64,000 nt of DNA from contig JAWMQN010000004.1 in NCBI GenBank assembly GCA_033283265.1, positions 327,441-391,440 on the forward strand, read 5' to 3'. Position 1 is the first letter of the stretch. Every line of letters starts with the position of its first letter. This document shows positions 35,622 through 44,756 of the stretch, piece after piece. The stretch comes from Mangrovimicrobium sp033283265. GTDB lineage: Bacteria; Pseudomonadota; Gammaproteobacteria; Pseudomonadales; Halieaceae. The translations under genes were made by a program, and so were the position numbers. The notes under the pieces were generated by a model. That model saw only the letters and a list, made by a program, of their open reading frames with translations, was not told the origin of the DNA and did not search any database.

Positions 35622-36386
35622 TCAGGGCTTTATTTCACCGAAGCCCGGACGGCCGTCGGGCGCCATCGGCCTGCGCACCCAGCGGCCGCGGCGGAAGAAA
35701 CGGTCGAGGATGTCCGGCTCGGCGTGTTGCTGTTCCTCCAGGCCGCGCTCGATCATCCCGTTGAGGGTCGGCAGGATCTGCTGGAAACCGGGCCGCGCCT
35801 CGGTGGCTTCGCGCCAGCGCTGCAGGTGCGGCATCTCGCTGGTGTCGATGCCGAGGGTGGCCGGGTAGTTGCGCAGCCAGGGGAAGGTGGCGATGTCGGC
35901 GATGCTGAAGGCGTCGCCGGCGAGGTTCTGGCACTTGCCCAGTTGCTCGTCGAGCACTTCGCACAGGCGCACCGACTCGCTGAAGTAGCGGTTGCGCGGG
36001 TACTCGCTGTCCGCCGGCGCCGGGCCGTTGGCGCGAAAGTGCACGGCCTGGCCGAAGCTCGGGCCGATGCCGCTCATCTGCAGCATCAGCCACTGCATGA
36101 TGTGGGCGCGCTCGGTGGCGCTGTCGCCAAACAGGCGCCCGGTTTTCTCGGCGAGGTAGAAGAGGATGGCGCCGGACTCGAACACGGTGATCGGCTGGCC
36201 GCCGGGGCCGTCGTCGTCGATGATCGAGGGAATCTTGGCGTTGGGGTTGATGGCCGTGTAGGCGGGATTAAAATTTTCCCCGGCCATGATATTGATGTAT
36301 TTCACCTCGAAGGGCAGCCCGGTCTCGCCGAGCATGAACAGCACCTTGATCAGGTTGGGGCTGGCGTTGCCATACAGGTATATCAA
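35622..36386 (-). CDS. glutathione S-transferase (YfcG/Ure2-like type)
   Basis: The protein has about 254 residues. An N-terminal thioredoxin-fold domain begins LIYLYGNASPNLIKV, with NPNAKIPSI and the glutathione-contacting FESGAILFYLAEK. A helical C-terminal domain contains SIADIATFPWL, typical of the nu-class/YfcG group that acts in disulfide reduction or conjugation. The start is TTG at 36386, with GGAG eight bases upstream; no ATG fits. It is the first gene of the minus-strand operon that runs to the TonB receptor. Confidence 0.88.
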   Translation of the reverse strand: MIYLYGNASPNLIKVLFMLGETGLPFEVKYINIMAGENFNPAYTAINPNAKIPSIIDDDGPGGQPITVFESGAILFYLAEKTGRLFGDSATERAHIMQWLMLQMSGIGPSFGQAVHFRANGPAPADSEYPRNRYFSESVRLCEVLDEQLGKCQNLAGDAFSIADIATFPWLRNYPATLGIDTSEMPHLQRWREATEARPGFQQILPTLNGMIERGLEEQQHAEPDILDRFFRRGRWVRRPMAPDGRPGFGEIKP

Positions 36387-36698
36387 TGCCTGGTCTCCTG
36401 TTTTTATTATCGCCCCGCTGCGGGCCGGGGCGCGCCGGCGGTTGCGGCGTGGCGCGCGTCGCGGCGGTGCGCGCGCAAGGTCCAATGTAATCGCTCGCGG
36501 TTGCGGCAACAACCGGGCGCGCGGCCGGAGCGCCCCCCGGGCGGTCGCGCGACAGGGTTCAAGTTCGGCTTTTTGCCACTGTGCGATACCCGCAGAAGGA
36601 TGCAGTGGTTATAGTAGGCGCCACGCTTGGGGCGCGGGTGGAGGGCATCTGCCCGCGTGCCCGGGGCCGACTCTTTTCAAGTCGAAGGCGTCTTTTTC
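36387..36698. other. divergent intergenic region between GST and the glycan operon
   Basis: The region must hold divergent promoters. Its left two thirds are very GC-rich and repetitive (GCGCG/CCGG runs). A possible -10 (TATAGT near 36610) faces right toward the GT39-like gene, and CCACTG/CAGTGG form a spaced inverted repeat around 36576-36609. None of this is strong enough for a specific call. Confidence 0.35.
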
Positions 36699-39272
36699 AT
36701 GCATTTTGTCTGGCTATTCCTGGCCCTGATCCTGCCCCCGGCGCTCGGAGTCATCTGGCTCGCCGCCGCGCGGGGTGCCCTCGGCCAGCGGCCACTGAAC
36801 GGCCCGCTGCTGCTCGGCTACGGCAGCCTCCTCGGTCTCGCCGTCCTCTACGCTGTCCTGCAGCTGGTCAACGTCCTCGACGGCAGCATTACCTACCTGC
36901 CGGTGATGGGCGTGCTGGTGTTGCTGGCGCTGGCCGGGCTGTATGTCCTGCGGCGCAACCCGGGGGGCTGGCAGCGGCCGGGCTACAGCTGGCGCGGGCG
37001 TTGGGAAAAACTCGCTGCCCTCGCGGTGCTGCTCGCGATCGCCCTGCACCTGCTCTCGGTGCTGCTCGAGCTGGTCCACCTGCCGGTCTATCCCTGGGAC
37101 GCCTGGCTCAGCTGGATGTATCGCGCCAAGGCCTGGTTCCTCAGCGGGGCGGTGCAACCGATGGACGCCCCCCAGGACTGGCTGGGCCGCTCGAGCGGCG
37201 CGCTCTACAACGTCGCCGGCAATCACTACCCGGACTTCCTGCCCCTGCTGTCCCTGTGGGCGGCCACCGCCTGGGGCGGCTGGCACGAGTCGGTGGTCAA
37301 CTACCCGCTGCTGCTGTGCGCGCTGGGGCTGGTCGCCGGGCTCTACGGGCAGTGCCGGCAACGCCAGTTGTCGCCGCTGTTGTCGCTGTTGCTGTGCTAT
37401 TTCCTCCTGTCCGTACCGCTGGTGGAAACCCATCTCACTTTGGCCGGGCAGGCGGATATCTGGCTCGCGGGCTTCACCGGCCTCGGGTTTGTCGCGCTGC
37501 TCGCCGGCGCGCTGGCAGCGGACCGCTTCCAGGTCGGCCTCGGCCTGCTGCTGGTCGCCTTCGGCGCGCTGGTCAAGCTCGAGGGCGCGGTCTGGCTGGC
37601 GGCGGCGCTCGGCATGTTGCTGCTCGGCTACCGGCCGCGGCTGGTGCTGGTGTTGCTCGGTGCGCTGCTCCTGCTGGCCGCGCTGTGTTTCGCCACCGGC
37701 ATGACCTATGTCGAATTGCCGGGCCTCGGCGGTGCCGGTTTCCGCGACGGCGTGCTGTATCTTCCCGGCGTCGGCGCCACGGCGCTGGAGTTCCGCGGGC
37801 TGCTGGACGACTACTGGGAAAACTTCTTCCTCAGCGGGGGCTGGCACCTGTTCTGGTTGTTCCAGCTGCTCGCCCTCGCCGCCATCCTGCTGTTGCCGCG
37901 GAGCCGGGACAAGGCCCTGCTGCTGGCCTTCTACGCCAGTGTCGGTCTTTGCATAGTGGGCCTCTTCCAGTTCACCGAGGCGGGTCGCTGGGCCGACGAC
38001 TGGACCGCTATCAACCGCCTGCCGCTGCACTTCGCGGCGCCGCTGCTGTTCGTGCCCGGCATCCTGCTGGGACGGCTGGACTGGCGCACGCCAGGCCGCC
38101 CGCAACTGCGCTGGGCGGCGCTCGGCCTTGGCCTGACGCTGGGCGGCATGGCTGTTTACCTCTACCTGGCGACGGCGGATTCAGCGGCGGGCCAGAGCCG
38201 GCGCTTCAGCGCCGCCGACTTCCGCTTCGTGGTCGGCGACGGGGAGATCGCAGAGGGTCGCGCGACGGTCCGCAGCTACCAGAACAATGTGGCCATATTG
38301 AGCAGCGGCACGGTCTACCTCAACGCCGATCAGTTCGCCTCCGCACGGGTGGTCCTGGCTGGCGACAGCCGCAGCGAGCCGGGCTTTTTCTGGCGCCGGG
38401 GCGGCGAGGACGACGGGCTGCGCTACACCTGGCTGCCGGGTGCGCGGGAACACTGGATCGACCTCGCCGCCGCGCGCCAGTGGCACGGCACGGTGAGCGA
38501 AATCGGCATTATTTTCTACCGCGACGACGATCGGGAGTTCGTCTTCGAGGGGCTGGAACTGGGCCCGTGGACGCTGTCCCGGCAGCTGGCCCAGCACGCT
38601 TACGCCTGGTTCCGGCCCGGCTACTGGAGCCAGGGCTCGGTGCATTTCCTGGCCCGCAGCGGTGCCGACAGCGCGCTGCCCTATATCCTCCCGGTGCTGG
38701 CCTGGGGCCTGCTGACACTGGCCCTGACCATGTGCTTCGCCCGCCGCAGGCGGGAGGCCCTGCTCGGGGTCCTGCTCTGCCTGCTGCTCGGCTGGTTGTT
38801 GCTCGACCTGCGCTGGGCCGCCAATCGTGTGGCCCAGGTGCAGCGCACCGCGGCGGACTACAGCCTGGCCAGCGACGGCTATCTCGCCCTCGAGGGTGAC
38901 CGGCTCACCTACGGCCTGGTGAGCGAGCTGCGCGGGCACCTCGCGCCGCCGCCGGCGCGGGTGCTGATCGTCGCCGAGGATCCGGAGATGCGCTTTGAAA
39001 TGTTCCGCGCCAAGTACCACCTGCTGCCCGCCGCGGGCTACGTTCACGAGGGGCCGCTCGACACCGCGCCGCTGGCGCGCTTCGACCAGTTGCTGCTGCT
39101 GCGCCGGCAGCGCGCGCCCAGCGACTACGCGCCGCTGGCGGCCGCGGACCTCGCCGCGCGCATCGTCGGCCGGCACCGGGACAGCGCCGTGGTAGTGGCC
39201 GAGACCCGGCGCGGTTTCCTCCTCGACCTGCCCCGGCGCGGCAGATTGGCCAGGGGTGAGCGCGGCGAGTGA
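36699..39272 (+). CDS. polytopic membrane glycosyltransferase-like protein (GT39/ArnT-like)
   Basis: The 857-residue product has about 12-14 predicted membrane helices over residues 1-500 and again around 670-720. A first-loop segment YPWDAWLSWMYRAKAWF (about 130) resembles the Asp-containing external loop of GT-C enzymes that use polyprenyl-phosphate sugars. A periplasmic domain lies at about 500-660, and a soluble C-terminus follows the last helices. The start at ATG 36699 begins directly with helix 1. It heads a four-gene operon with GT4, GT2 and DUF2304 genes and overlaps the GT4 start (GTGA). The exact sugar donor is unknown. Confidence 0.75.
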   Translation: MHFVWLFLALILPPALGVIWLAAARGALGQRPLNGPLLLGYGSLLGLAVLYAVLQLVNVLDGSITYLPVMGVLVLLALAGLYVLRRNPGGWQRPGYSWRGRWEKLAALAVLLAIALHLLSVLLELVHLPVYPWDAWLSWMYRAKAWFLSGAVQPMDAPQDWLGRSSGALYNVAGNHYPDFLPLLSLWAATAWGGWHESVVNYPLLLCALGLVAGLYGQCRQRQLSPLLSLLLCYFLLSVPLVETHLTLAGQADIWLAGFTGLGFVALLAGALAADRFQVGLGLLLVAFGALVKLEGAVWLAAALGMLLLGYRPRLVLVLLGALLLLAALCFATGMTYVELPGLGGAGFRDGVLYLPGVGATALEFRGLLDDYWENFFLSGGWHLFWLFQLLALAAILLLPRSRDKALLLAFYASVGLCIVGLFQFTEAGRWADDWTAINRLPLHFAAPLLFVPGILLGRLDWRTPGRPQLRWAALGLGLTLGGMAVYLYLATADSAAGQSRRFSAADFRFVVGDGEIAEGRATVRSYQNNVAILSSGTVYLNADQFASARVVLAGDSRSEPGFFWRRGGEDDGLRYTWLPGAREHWIDLAAARQWHGTVSEIGIIFYRDDDREFVFEGLELGPWTLSRQLAQHAYAWFRPGYWSQGSVHFLARSGADSALPYILPVLAWGLLTLALTMCFARRRREALLGVLLCLLLGWLLLDLRWAANRVAQVQRTAADYSLASDGYLALEGDRLTYGLVSELRGHLAPPPARVLIVAEDPEMRFEMFRAKYHLLPAAGYVHEGPLDTAPLARFDQLLLLRRQRAPSDYAPLAAADLAARIVGRHRDSAVVVAETRRGFLLDLPRRGRLARGERGE

Positions 39273-40423
39273 ACAGGCCGGTTCTACACATTGGCAAATA
39301 CTATCCGCCCCACCGCGGCGGGATGGAGACCTTCCTCGCCGACCTGCTGCAGGCGCTGTCGGCCCGGGGGGTCAGCTGCGAGGCCCTGGTCCACGCCTCG
39401 GAACCGGGCCTGCACAGCCGGCGGGAAACGCCGGGGCCGGGGGAGTCCCCGGTGGTGTATCGCGCCGCGACCTGGGGGCGACTGTTCTTCACCCCCCTGA
39501 GCCCGGTATTCCCCTTTCTCCTGTCCCGCCGCATCCGCCGGACGCGGCCGGCAGTCCTGCACCTGCACCTGCCGAATATCTCGGCGTTCTGGGTGCTTCT
39601 GCTGCCCGGGGCGCGCAAGCTACCCTGGATACTGCACTGGCACTCCGACGTCCCGCACTCCGACCACGCCCTCGCCCTGCGCCTGTTCCGCGGCCTTTAC
39701 GGGAAGTTTGAGCGCATGCTGCTGCGCCGCGCCGCCGTGGTCATCGCAACCTCCCCGGCCTACCTCGACAGCAGCCCCGAGCTGCAGCCGTACCGGCACA
39801 AGTGCCGGGTGATCCCCCTCGGCCTCGATCCGCAGCGGCTGCTGGGCTGTGGCTCCGCGCCGGCCCTCGCCACCGATGCCCGGCCCCTGCGGGTGCTCTG
39901 CATCGGCAGGTTTTCCTACTACAAGGGCTTCCAGTACGCCCTGCGTGCGGCGGCGGAGTTCGCCGGTATGGAACTGCACTTCATCGGCTCCGGTGATACG
40001 GCCGCGGAACTGCAGCGCCTTGCCGCCGATCTCGGCATCGCCGGGCGGGTGCACTTCCACGGCGACCTCGACGAGGCGGGCGTGGCGCGCCAGCTGGCTG
40101 AGTGCGACTGCCTGTGCCTGCCGTCGATCGAGCGCAGCGAGGCCTTCGGCCTGGTGCTGCTGGAGGCGATGAGCTTTGCCCGGGCGACGGTGATCAGCGA
40201 TGTCGCCGGCTCCGGCATGGGCTGGGTGGTGGAGCAGGGGGTGACCGGTCTCAAGGTCGAGCCGATGAACGCGGCCGCCCTGGCGCAGGCCTTCGCCGCC
40301 CTGGCGGCGGACCGCGACTATCTCGCCCGCCTGGGGCTGGCCGGGCGGCAGCGCTTCGACAGTGAATTCGCGATTTCCCGCTGCGCCGACCGCATTGTCG
40401 AGGTTTATCGTGATCTCGCGTGA
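39269..40423 (+). CDS. glycosyltransferase family 4
   Basis: The 384-residue GT-B transferase starts with the N-terminal glycine loop YYPPHRGGMETFLADL. In the C-terminal half it has RFSYYKGFQYALRAA, and the nucleotide-sugar site ERSEAFGLVLLEAMSFARATV with the E-x7-E pair. GT4 enzymes transfer a hexose from a nucleotide sugar to a lipid-linked or growing glycan at the cytoplasmic face. The GTG start lies inside the end of the preceding gene. Confidence 0.92.
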   Translation: MNRPVLHIGKYYPPHRGGMETFLADLLQALSARGVSCEALVHASEPGLHSRRETPGPGESPVVYRAATWGRLFFTPLSPVFPFLLSRRIRRTRPAVLHLHLPNISAFWVLLLPGARKLPWILHWHSDVPHSDHALALRLFRGLYGKFERMLLRRAAVVIATSPAYLDSSPELQPYRHKCRVIPLGLDPQRLLGCGSAPALATDARPLRVLCIGRFSYYKGFQYALRAAAEFAGMELHFIGSGDTAAELQRLAADLGIAGRVHFHGDLDEAGVARQLAECDCLCLPSIERSEAFGLVLLEAMSFARATVISDVAGSGMGWVVEQGVTGLKVEPMNAAALAQAFAALAADRDYLARLGLAGRQRFDSEFAISRCADRIVEVYRDLA

Positions 40424-40480
40424 TAAGATGGCGGGCAGGCGCTCAGCTGAGTTCCCCACCCGATAAAATGGAAAAATAGT

Positions 40481-41209
40481 TTGCCTCGTCCCGACTCGCC
40501 AGGACCCGCTTCGGCCCCCCTCATCGTGATACCCGCGTACAACGAAGCGGGCAACATCGGCCCGGTACTGGCGCAGATTCGCGCCTGCTGTGACTACCCG
40601 GTGGTGGTGATCGACGACGGCAGCAGCGATGCCACCGCCAGCGAGGCCCGCGCGGCCGGCGCGCAAACCCTGCGCCTGGTGTCGCGGCTCGGTGCCTGGG
40701 GTGCAACCCAGACCGGCCTGCGCTACGCGGTGCAGAAAGGGCACGACGTGGTCGTCACCATGGACGCCGACGGCCAGCACGAAGCCCGCTGGGTGGAGGA
40801 TTTGCTCGCGGCCGTGGCCAGTGGCGCCGCCGATGTCGCGGTCGGCTCCTACCCGCTGCGCGGTTCGCCCCTGCGCAAGCTGGCCTGGGGCATGACCCGC
40901 CGGGTGTCGGGCATCGCCCTCGACGACATCACCTCGGGCTTTCGCGCCTACAACCGCCAGGCGCTGGAAGTGCTCAGCGGCTGGCGCGGCACCATGCTGG
41001 AATACCAGGATGTCGGCGTGCTGATGCTGCTCAACGCCAATGCGCTGCGGGTGATCGACGTGCCGGTGGAGATGCGCGAGCGCAGCGACGGCAAGTCGCG
41101 CGTCTTCAGCTCCTGGTTATCGGTCGCCTACTACATGTGTTACACGCTGTTGCTCGGCTTTTGCAAGCGGCGCAGTTCCCCGGCCGTCCGGGCCGCAGGG
41201 GAGGCGTGA
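40481..41209 (+). CDS. glycosyltransferase family 2 (dolichyl-phosphate-mannose-synthase-like)
   Basis: The 242-residue GT-A enzyme has IPAYNEAGNIGPVL (17-30), VIDDGSSDAT and the metal-site MDADGQH. This is the short DPM1-like group that loads a sugar onto polyprenyl phosphate. That suits the GT39-like gene of the same operon, which would use such a donor. A TTG at 40481 is the best start in frame; it follows a tiny ATG-GAA-AAA-TAG frame by one base and has only a weak ribosome site. The stop overlaps the DUF2304 start (TGATG). Confidence 0.9.
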   Translation: MPRPDSPGPASAPLIVIPAYNEAGNIGPVLAQIRACCDYPVVVIDDGSSDATASEARAAGAQTLRLVSRLGAWGATQTGLRYAVQKGHDVVVTMDADGQHEARWVEDLLAAVASGAADVAVGSYPLRGSPLRKLAWGMTRRVSGIALDDITSGFRAYNRQALEVLSGWRGTMLEYQDVGVLMLLNANALRVIDVPVEMRERSDGKSRVFSSWLSVAYYMCYTLLLGFCKRRSSPAVRAAGEA

Positions 41210-41601
41210 TGGTTACCGTCGTCATAAGCACCGTCGGCCTGTTCGCCGCCGCCGTCATCGTCCTGCTGGTCCGCCGCGACCGCCTGCACACCAACCACGC
41301 CATGGCCTGGCTGGTACTGGCCGCGGGCCTGGCCCTGCTCGGCTTCGCGCCGGGGATCATCGACGCCATCGCCCACCGCCTGGGCATCGCCTATCCGCCT
41401 ACCCTGGCACTGCTGCTGGCGCTGGTGGCGCTGACCATCAAGCTGCTGGTGGTGGATATCGAGTACGCGCGCCTGCAGAACGAGAGCCAGCGCACCATCC
41501 AGCGGCTGGCGATTCTCGAGTCGGAGCTGGAAAGCCTGCGCGAGCGTTTGCCCAGCGAGCCCGCCCCGGGCGCCCGGCACGACAGCCCCGGCAGCGAATA
41601 G
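41209..41601 (+). CDS. DUF2304 membrane protein
   Basis: The 130-residue protein has three membrane helices (about 2-22, 34-58, 66-86) and a cytoplasmic coiled-coil tail with RTIQRLAILESELESLRERL. This is the DUF2304 layout, commonly found directly after GT2 polyprenyl-phosphate sugar synthases, and probably anchors or regulates them. The ATG overlaps the GT2 stop. It converges on the GT4 gene of the opposite operon with a 15-base gap. Confidence 0.87.
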   Translation: MVTVVISTVGLFAAAVIVLLVRRDRLHTNHAMAWLVLAAGLALLGFAPGIIDAIAHRLGIAYPPTLALLLALVALTIKLLVVDIEYARLQNESQRTIQRLAILESELESLRERLPSEPAPGARHDSPGSE

Positions 41602-41616
41602 CCCGGCGGCGGTCGC

Positions 41617-42786
41617 TCAGGCGCTGCCCGCCGCGCGCCGGTAAACCTCCAGCGTAGCCGCGACACACTGCTCCCAGCTGAAATTGCGCGCCTGCTGCAG
41701 GCCGGCGTGGATGCAGGCCTCGCGCCAGTTACCGTCCTCGGCGGCCCGGCGCATCGCGCTGCCTATAGCCTGCGGGTCGAGCGGGTCGACCAGGCTGGCC
41801 TGGCTGCTGGCCACCTCCGGCAGCGAGGAAGTGTTGGAGGTGATGACCGGCACGCCGCTCGCCTGGGCCTCGAGTACCGGCAGGCCGAAACCCTCGTAAA
41901 GACTCGGGTAGACGAAACACAGCGCGCCGCTGTAGAGCGCCGGCAGCGCGCTCTCGGCGACATAGCCGAGGCGCCGGACCTGTTGCGGCGGCAGCTGCGC
42001 CAGCTGTGCCTCGAGAGATCCCACGCCCCAGCCGCGCGTCCCGACCAGTACCAGCGGGTAGTGATCGCGCAGCGACCCGGGCAGCGACAGGTAGGCCTCG
42101 AGCAGGCGTTCGAGGTTCTTGCGCGGTTCCAGGGTGGCGACCACCAGGAAGTAGCCGCGGTAGTCCAGGCCGTGGTGGGCGAGGGTGGCGGCGATCTCCG
42201 CTTCGCTGTGCGGGCGGAAGGTGGCCTCCACCCCGGGGTAGATGACGCTGACCTTTTCCGGCTCGACGGCGTAGGCCTGCAACAGGTCGCGCCGGGTCGA
42301 CTCGGACACGCAGATCACCTGCGAGCAGGCCGCGACGGCCTCCGGCACCATCCGGTTCATCCAGTCGACCCGCGCCTTCGGGTGGTGGTGGGGGAACAGC
42401 TTGTAGGTCAGGTCGTGCACCGTGATCACGCTGGGGCCGGCGAAGCGCGGGAGGTGGAAGTTGGGCGAGTGGTAGACGCTCTGCTCCAGTCCGCCCAGGC
42501 GCCAGCCGCTGCACAGGTCGTTGTAGTGGCGGTAAACGCGGGTCGCCAGCACCGAACCGGCGAGCCGCGCGCGCAGGCCCGCGACCAGCCCCGGTCGGGC
42601 GGGCGCTTCCTGCGCCGAGCCGAGGCCGCGCAGGCGGCTCTCGATCGAGTGCGTCCGGCCGAGATCGTAGCCGAGCATCGACTCGACCTGCGGCGAGGCC
42701 AGCAGGCCCTCGCACAGCTGCTTCGTGTACCTGCCGATCCCCGTGAGCGGCGGGTTGAGGCTGTCGGTGCCGATGATCAGTTGCAC
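41617..42786 (-). CDS. glycosyltransferase family 4 (last gene of the sulfotransferase operon)
   Basis: This 389-residue GT-B enzyme has an N-terminal segment TGIGRYTKQLCEGLLAS, a central VATLEPRKNLERLLEAY and the donor site YEGFGLPVLEAQASGVPVI with the E-x7-E pair. The domain is close to mannosyl- or rhamnosyl-transferases of surface glycans. It lies 19 bases after a sulfotransferase gene, so it belongs to the same minus-strand transcript. Confidence 0.92.
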   Translation of the reverse strand: MQLIIGTDSLNPPLTGIGRYTKQLCEGLLASPQVESMLGYDLGRTHSIESRLRGLGSAQEAPARPGLVAGLRARLAGSVLATRVYRHYNDLCSGWRLGGLEQSVYHSPNFHLPRFAGPSVITVHDLTYKLFPHHHPKARVDWMNRMVPEAVAACSQVICVSESTRRDLLQAYAVEPEKVSVIYPGVEATFRPHSEAEIAATLAHHGLDYRGYFLVVATLEPRKNLERLLEAYLSLPGSLRDHYPLVLVGTRGWGVGSLEAQLAQLPPQQVRRLGYVAESALPALYSGALCFVYPSLYEGFGLPVLEAQASGVPVITSNTSSLPEVASSQASLVDPLDPQAIGSAMRRAAEDGNWREACIHAGLQQARNFSWEQCVAATLEVYRRAAGSA

Positions 42787-42805
42787 GCTGCTGCCCGCGG
42801 GCCCT

Positions 42806-43768
42806 TCACACCGGGTAGCCGTGGCCCGAGAGGTTCAGGCCCAGATTGGCCTCCACCCAGGCGTTCTGCCGGCGGGTGGCCTCACTGACCAGATCGATGG
42901 CGGTCCTGGTGAGTTCCTGCACTGCGGGTTTGTCGTGCTTCCGTTCGGCGGCATCGCGCAGGATCCTGCGTCGCTCCTTCTCCCCCATGCTGCGCCATTT
43001 CCGGCGCCGCCAGGGAAAGGCGTCCGCTTTGCGGATGGCCGCGACCTGGGCCTGGGTCAGGCGCGGGTTGCTGAAGGCGCCATCCGCCAGGCGCAGGGTT
43101 TCCTCCGCGTCGACCCCGATGGCCTCGGCGATCTGCCGGTAGTAAGCGTGCGCGTTGACCTTCAGTTCCTCGAACACGACGACACTGACACGCTCCTCGC
43201 CCAACAGGTCGACGGCGACCCTGATATTGTTCGCATGGTTGAAGATTTCCTCGAAGCCGCCGCCCATTTTTTCCCGCTCCTTGAGCCAGCCGTCAAAGGG
43301 GAGGTAGGGGCGCTTGCGAAAGTACTTGTCGCGGTTGGCGCGGATGAAATGCCCCTGCATCTCCTGCAGGTACTGCGAGGTCAGCCAGGTCAGCGGGTTG
43401 CGCATTGCCACCATCACCTTGAGTTCGAAGCCGAGGCTGTTTGCCCGGCTCAGCACTTGCCCGTAGCGCGCAGGGGAGATGCCGCCGAGGGCCTCCCAGG
43501 AGCCCACCACCACCTTGTCCTGCGCCCCGGCGGCTTCAATTTCGCGGCGCAGCCTGGCGCTGGTGGCCTCCGGGTCAAAGTCTTCCTTGTGGTCCCAGAG
43601 CACTGGTCTCAGGGTGTAGAACATCCCGGTATTGACGCAGCCCTTGGCAACACCGTTCTTGATGATCTTGCCCAGGTAGTGAATACCCGAGTGCTGGCTC
43701 AGCACCGCATTCTGCAGTGTCGAGCTGGCGGTCTTGGTCATACCCGTATGCAAGACGAGTTTATTCAT
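42806..43768 (-). CDS. PAPS-type sulfotransferase-like protein A
   Basis: The 320-residue protein has a 5'-phosphosulfate loop near its start (HTGMTKTASSTLQN, 7-20), where Lys12 takes the usual catalytic place. A 3'-phosphate-binding segment VMVAMRNPLTWLTSQYL has Arg123 and Ser131. These are the two PAPS-binding elements of cytosolic and bacterial carbohydrate sulfotransferases. The acceptor is probably a sugar of the glycan built by this cluster. Its start overlaps the preceding gene by eight bases. Confidence 0.83.
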   Translation of the reverse strand: MNKLVLHTGMTKTASSTLQNAVLSQHSGIHYLGKIIKNGVAKGCVNTGMFYTLRPVLWDHKEDFDPEATSARLRREIEAAGAQDKVVVGSWEALGGISPARYGQVLSRANSLGFELKVMVAMRNPLTWLTSQYLQEMQGHFIRANRDKYFRKRPYLPFDGWLKEREKMGGGFEEIFNHANNIRVAVDLLGEERVSVVVFEELKVNAHAYYRQIAEAIGVDAEETLRLADGAFSNPRLTQAQVAAIRKADAFPWRRRKWRSMGEKERRRILRDAAERKHDKPAVQELTRTAIDLVSEATRRQNAWVEANLGLNLSGHGYPV

Positions 43769-44756
43769 GGCTAAAGTATCCGTAGTCCTTGAGTCCGAGG
43801 GAGTACAGGCTGTCCAGCCACTCGTTGCCCTCCCGCGTGCGTTCCACCAGCAGCTCCCTGAGCTGGCCTGGAATATTTGCGCGCGCCTTGGGAGCCGCTG
43901 TCAGGGGCGAGCCGCTGGTGGCCAGGTCCAGCATCTCCTTGCGCTCGGCTTTGCTGGCGTACTTGAACTTGTGCCGCTGCCACCAGGAGTCGCCGATCCC
44001 GCGCAGCCTGTCCAGCTGGATTTCGGTCCAGCGCGAATTGTCGTCGCTGCTCTCGACCAGGCCGAGGGCCTCCGCCGCATCGATGCCCATGAACTCGCAG
44101 AGCTGGCTGAAGTAGGCGTCGGGATCGGTCTTGAGGAATTCGAACGGCAACACGCAGACGTTCTCCCGGCCGAAGCGCTCGATGTACATGCGGATGGTAT
44201 TGGCGTAGTCGAGGTGGTTGTCGACCTCGCCGTGTTCGTTGCGGGCGAGCCAGTCCTCGAAGCTGCTGTAGTAGCCGGCCTTGCCGCGCCTGTAGTAGCC
44301 GCCGACATTGTCGCGCTTGAGCTGTTGCAGGTAGGCGGATTCCATCAGTGCCACCGGGTGGCGGATGCCGGCGATGATGCGCGCCTCGCCGAACAGTTCG
44401 CGCAGGTTGTGGGCGCGCTGTTCGCGGTTGCGCGCGCTGTCGGTCATGTAGGATTCCCAGGACCAAACGGGAATGAGGCCGCGCTCGAGTGGCCCCTGCA
44501 GGTACTTGTCGAACTTCCTGCGGCAGCTCTCGATGTCCGCGTCGTGGATATCCCGGTAGGCCACCTGCTGCATCACATCGTACACTGTCGCGTCGCGGCA
44601 GGCCTCGTAGCGCCGGTACTCGCCGAGGAAGATCGGCCCGTCGAAGCGGCCCAGGTAGTAGAGCTCGCTGTGCATGGCGAAGAGGCGCCACTGCAGGGTC
44701 TTGGTGCCGGTCTTGGGCATGCCGATATGGATTATCGGCAGGCGGGTGTTACTCAT
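43761..44756 (-). CDS. PAPS-type sulfotransferase-like protein B
   Basis: The 331-residue protein is a paralogue of the neighbouring sulfotransferase. The 5'-loop is HIGMPKTGTKTLQWRL (10-25) and the 3'-element is ARIIAGIRHPVALMESAYLQ, with the Arg and Ser spaced as expected. The two share the pattern H-x-G-M-x-K-T-x-x-x-T-L-Q but differ elsewhere, suggesting different acceptor positions. It overlaps both neighbours by eight bases, so the genes are translationally coupled. Confidence 0.85.
   Translation of the reverse strand: MSNTRLPIIHIGMPKTGTKTLQWRLFAMHSELYYLGRFDGPIFLGEYRRYEACRDATVYDVMQQVAYRDIHDADIESCRRKFDKYLQGPLERGLIPVWSWESYMTDSARNREQRAHNLRELFGEARIIAGIRHPVALMESAYLQQLKRDNVGGYYRRGKAGYYSSFEDWLARNEHGEVDNHLDYANTIRMYIERFGRENVCVLPFEFLKTDPDAYFSQLCEFMGIDAAEALGLVESSDDNSRWTEIQLDRLRGIGDSWWQRHKFKYASKAERKEMLDLATSGSPLTAAPKARANIPGQLRELLVERTREGNEWLDSLYSLGLKDYGYFSHE

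Noticed and set aside
36581..38899. 772-codon plus-strand frame rich in Arg, Ala and Pro
   Set aside because: Out-of-frame reading of the GT39-like membrane protein; no hydrophobic pattern.
40468..40479. three-codon ATG-GAA-AAA-TAG frame one base before the GT2 start
   Set aside because: Could be a translational coupling leader, but such short frames arise easily by chance and it has no ribosome site of its own.
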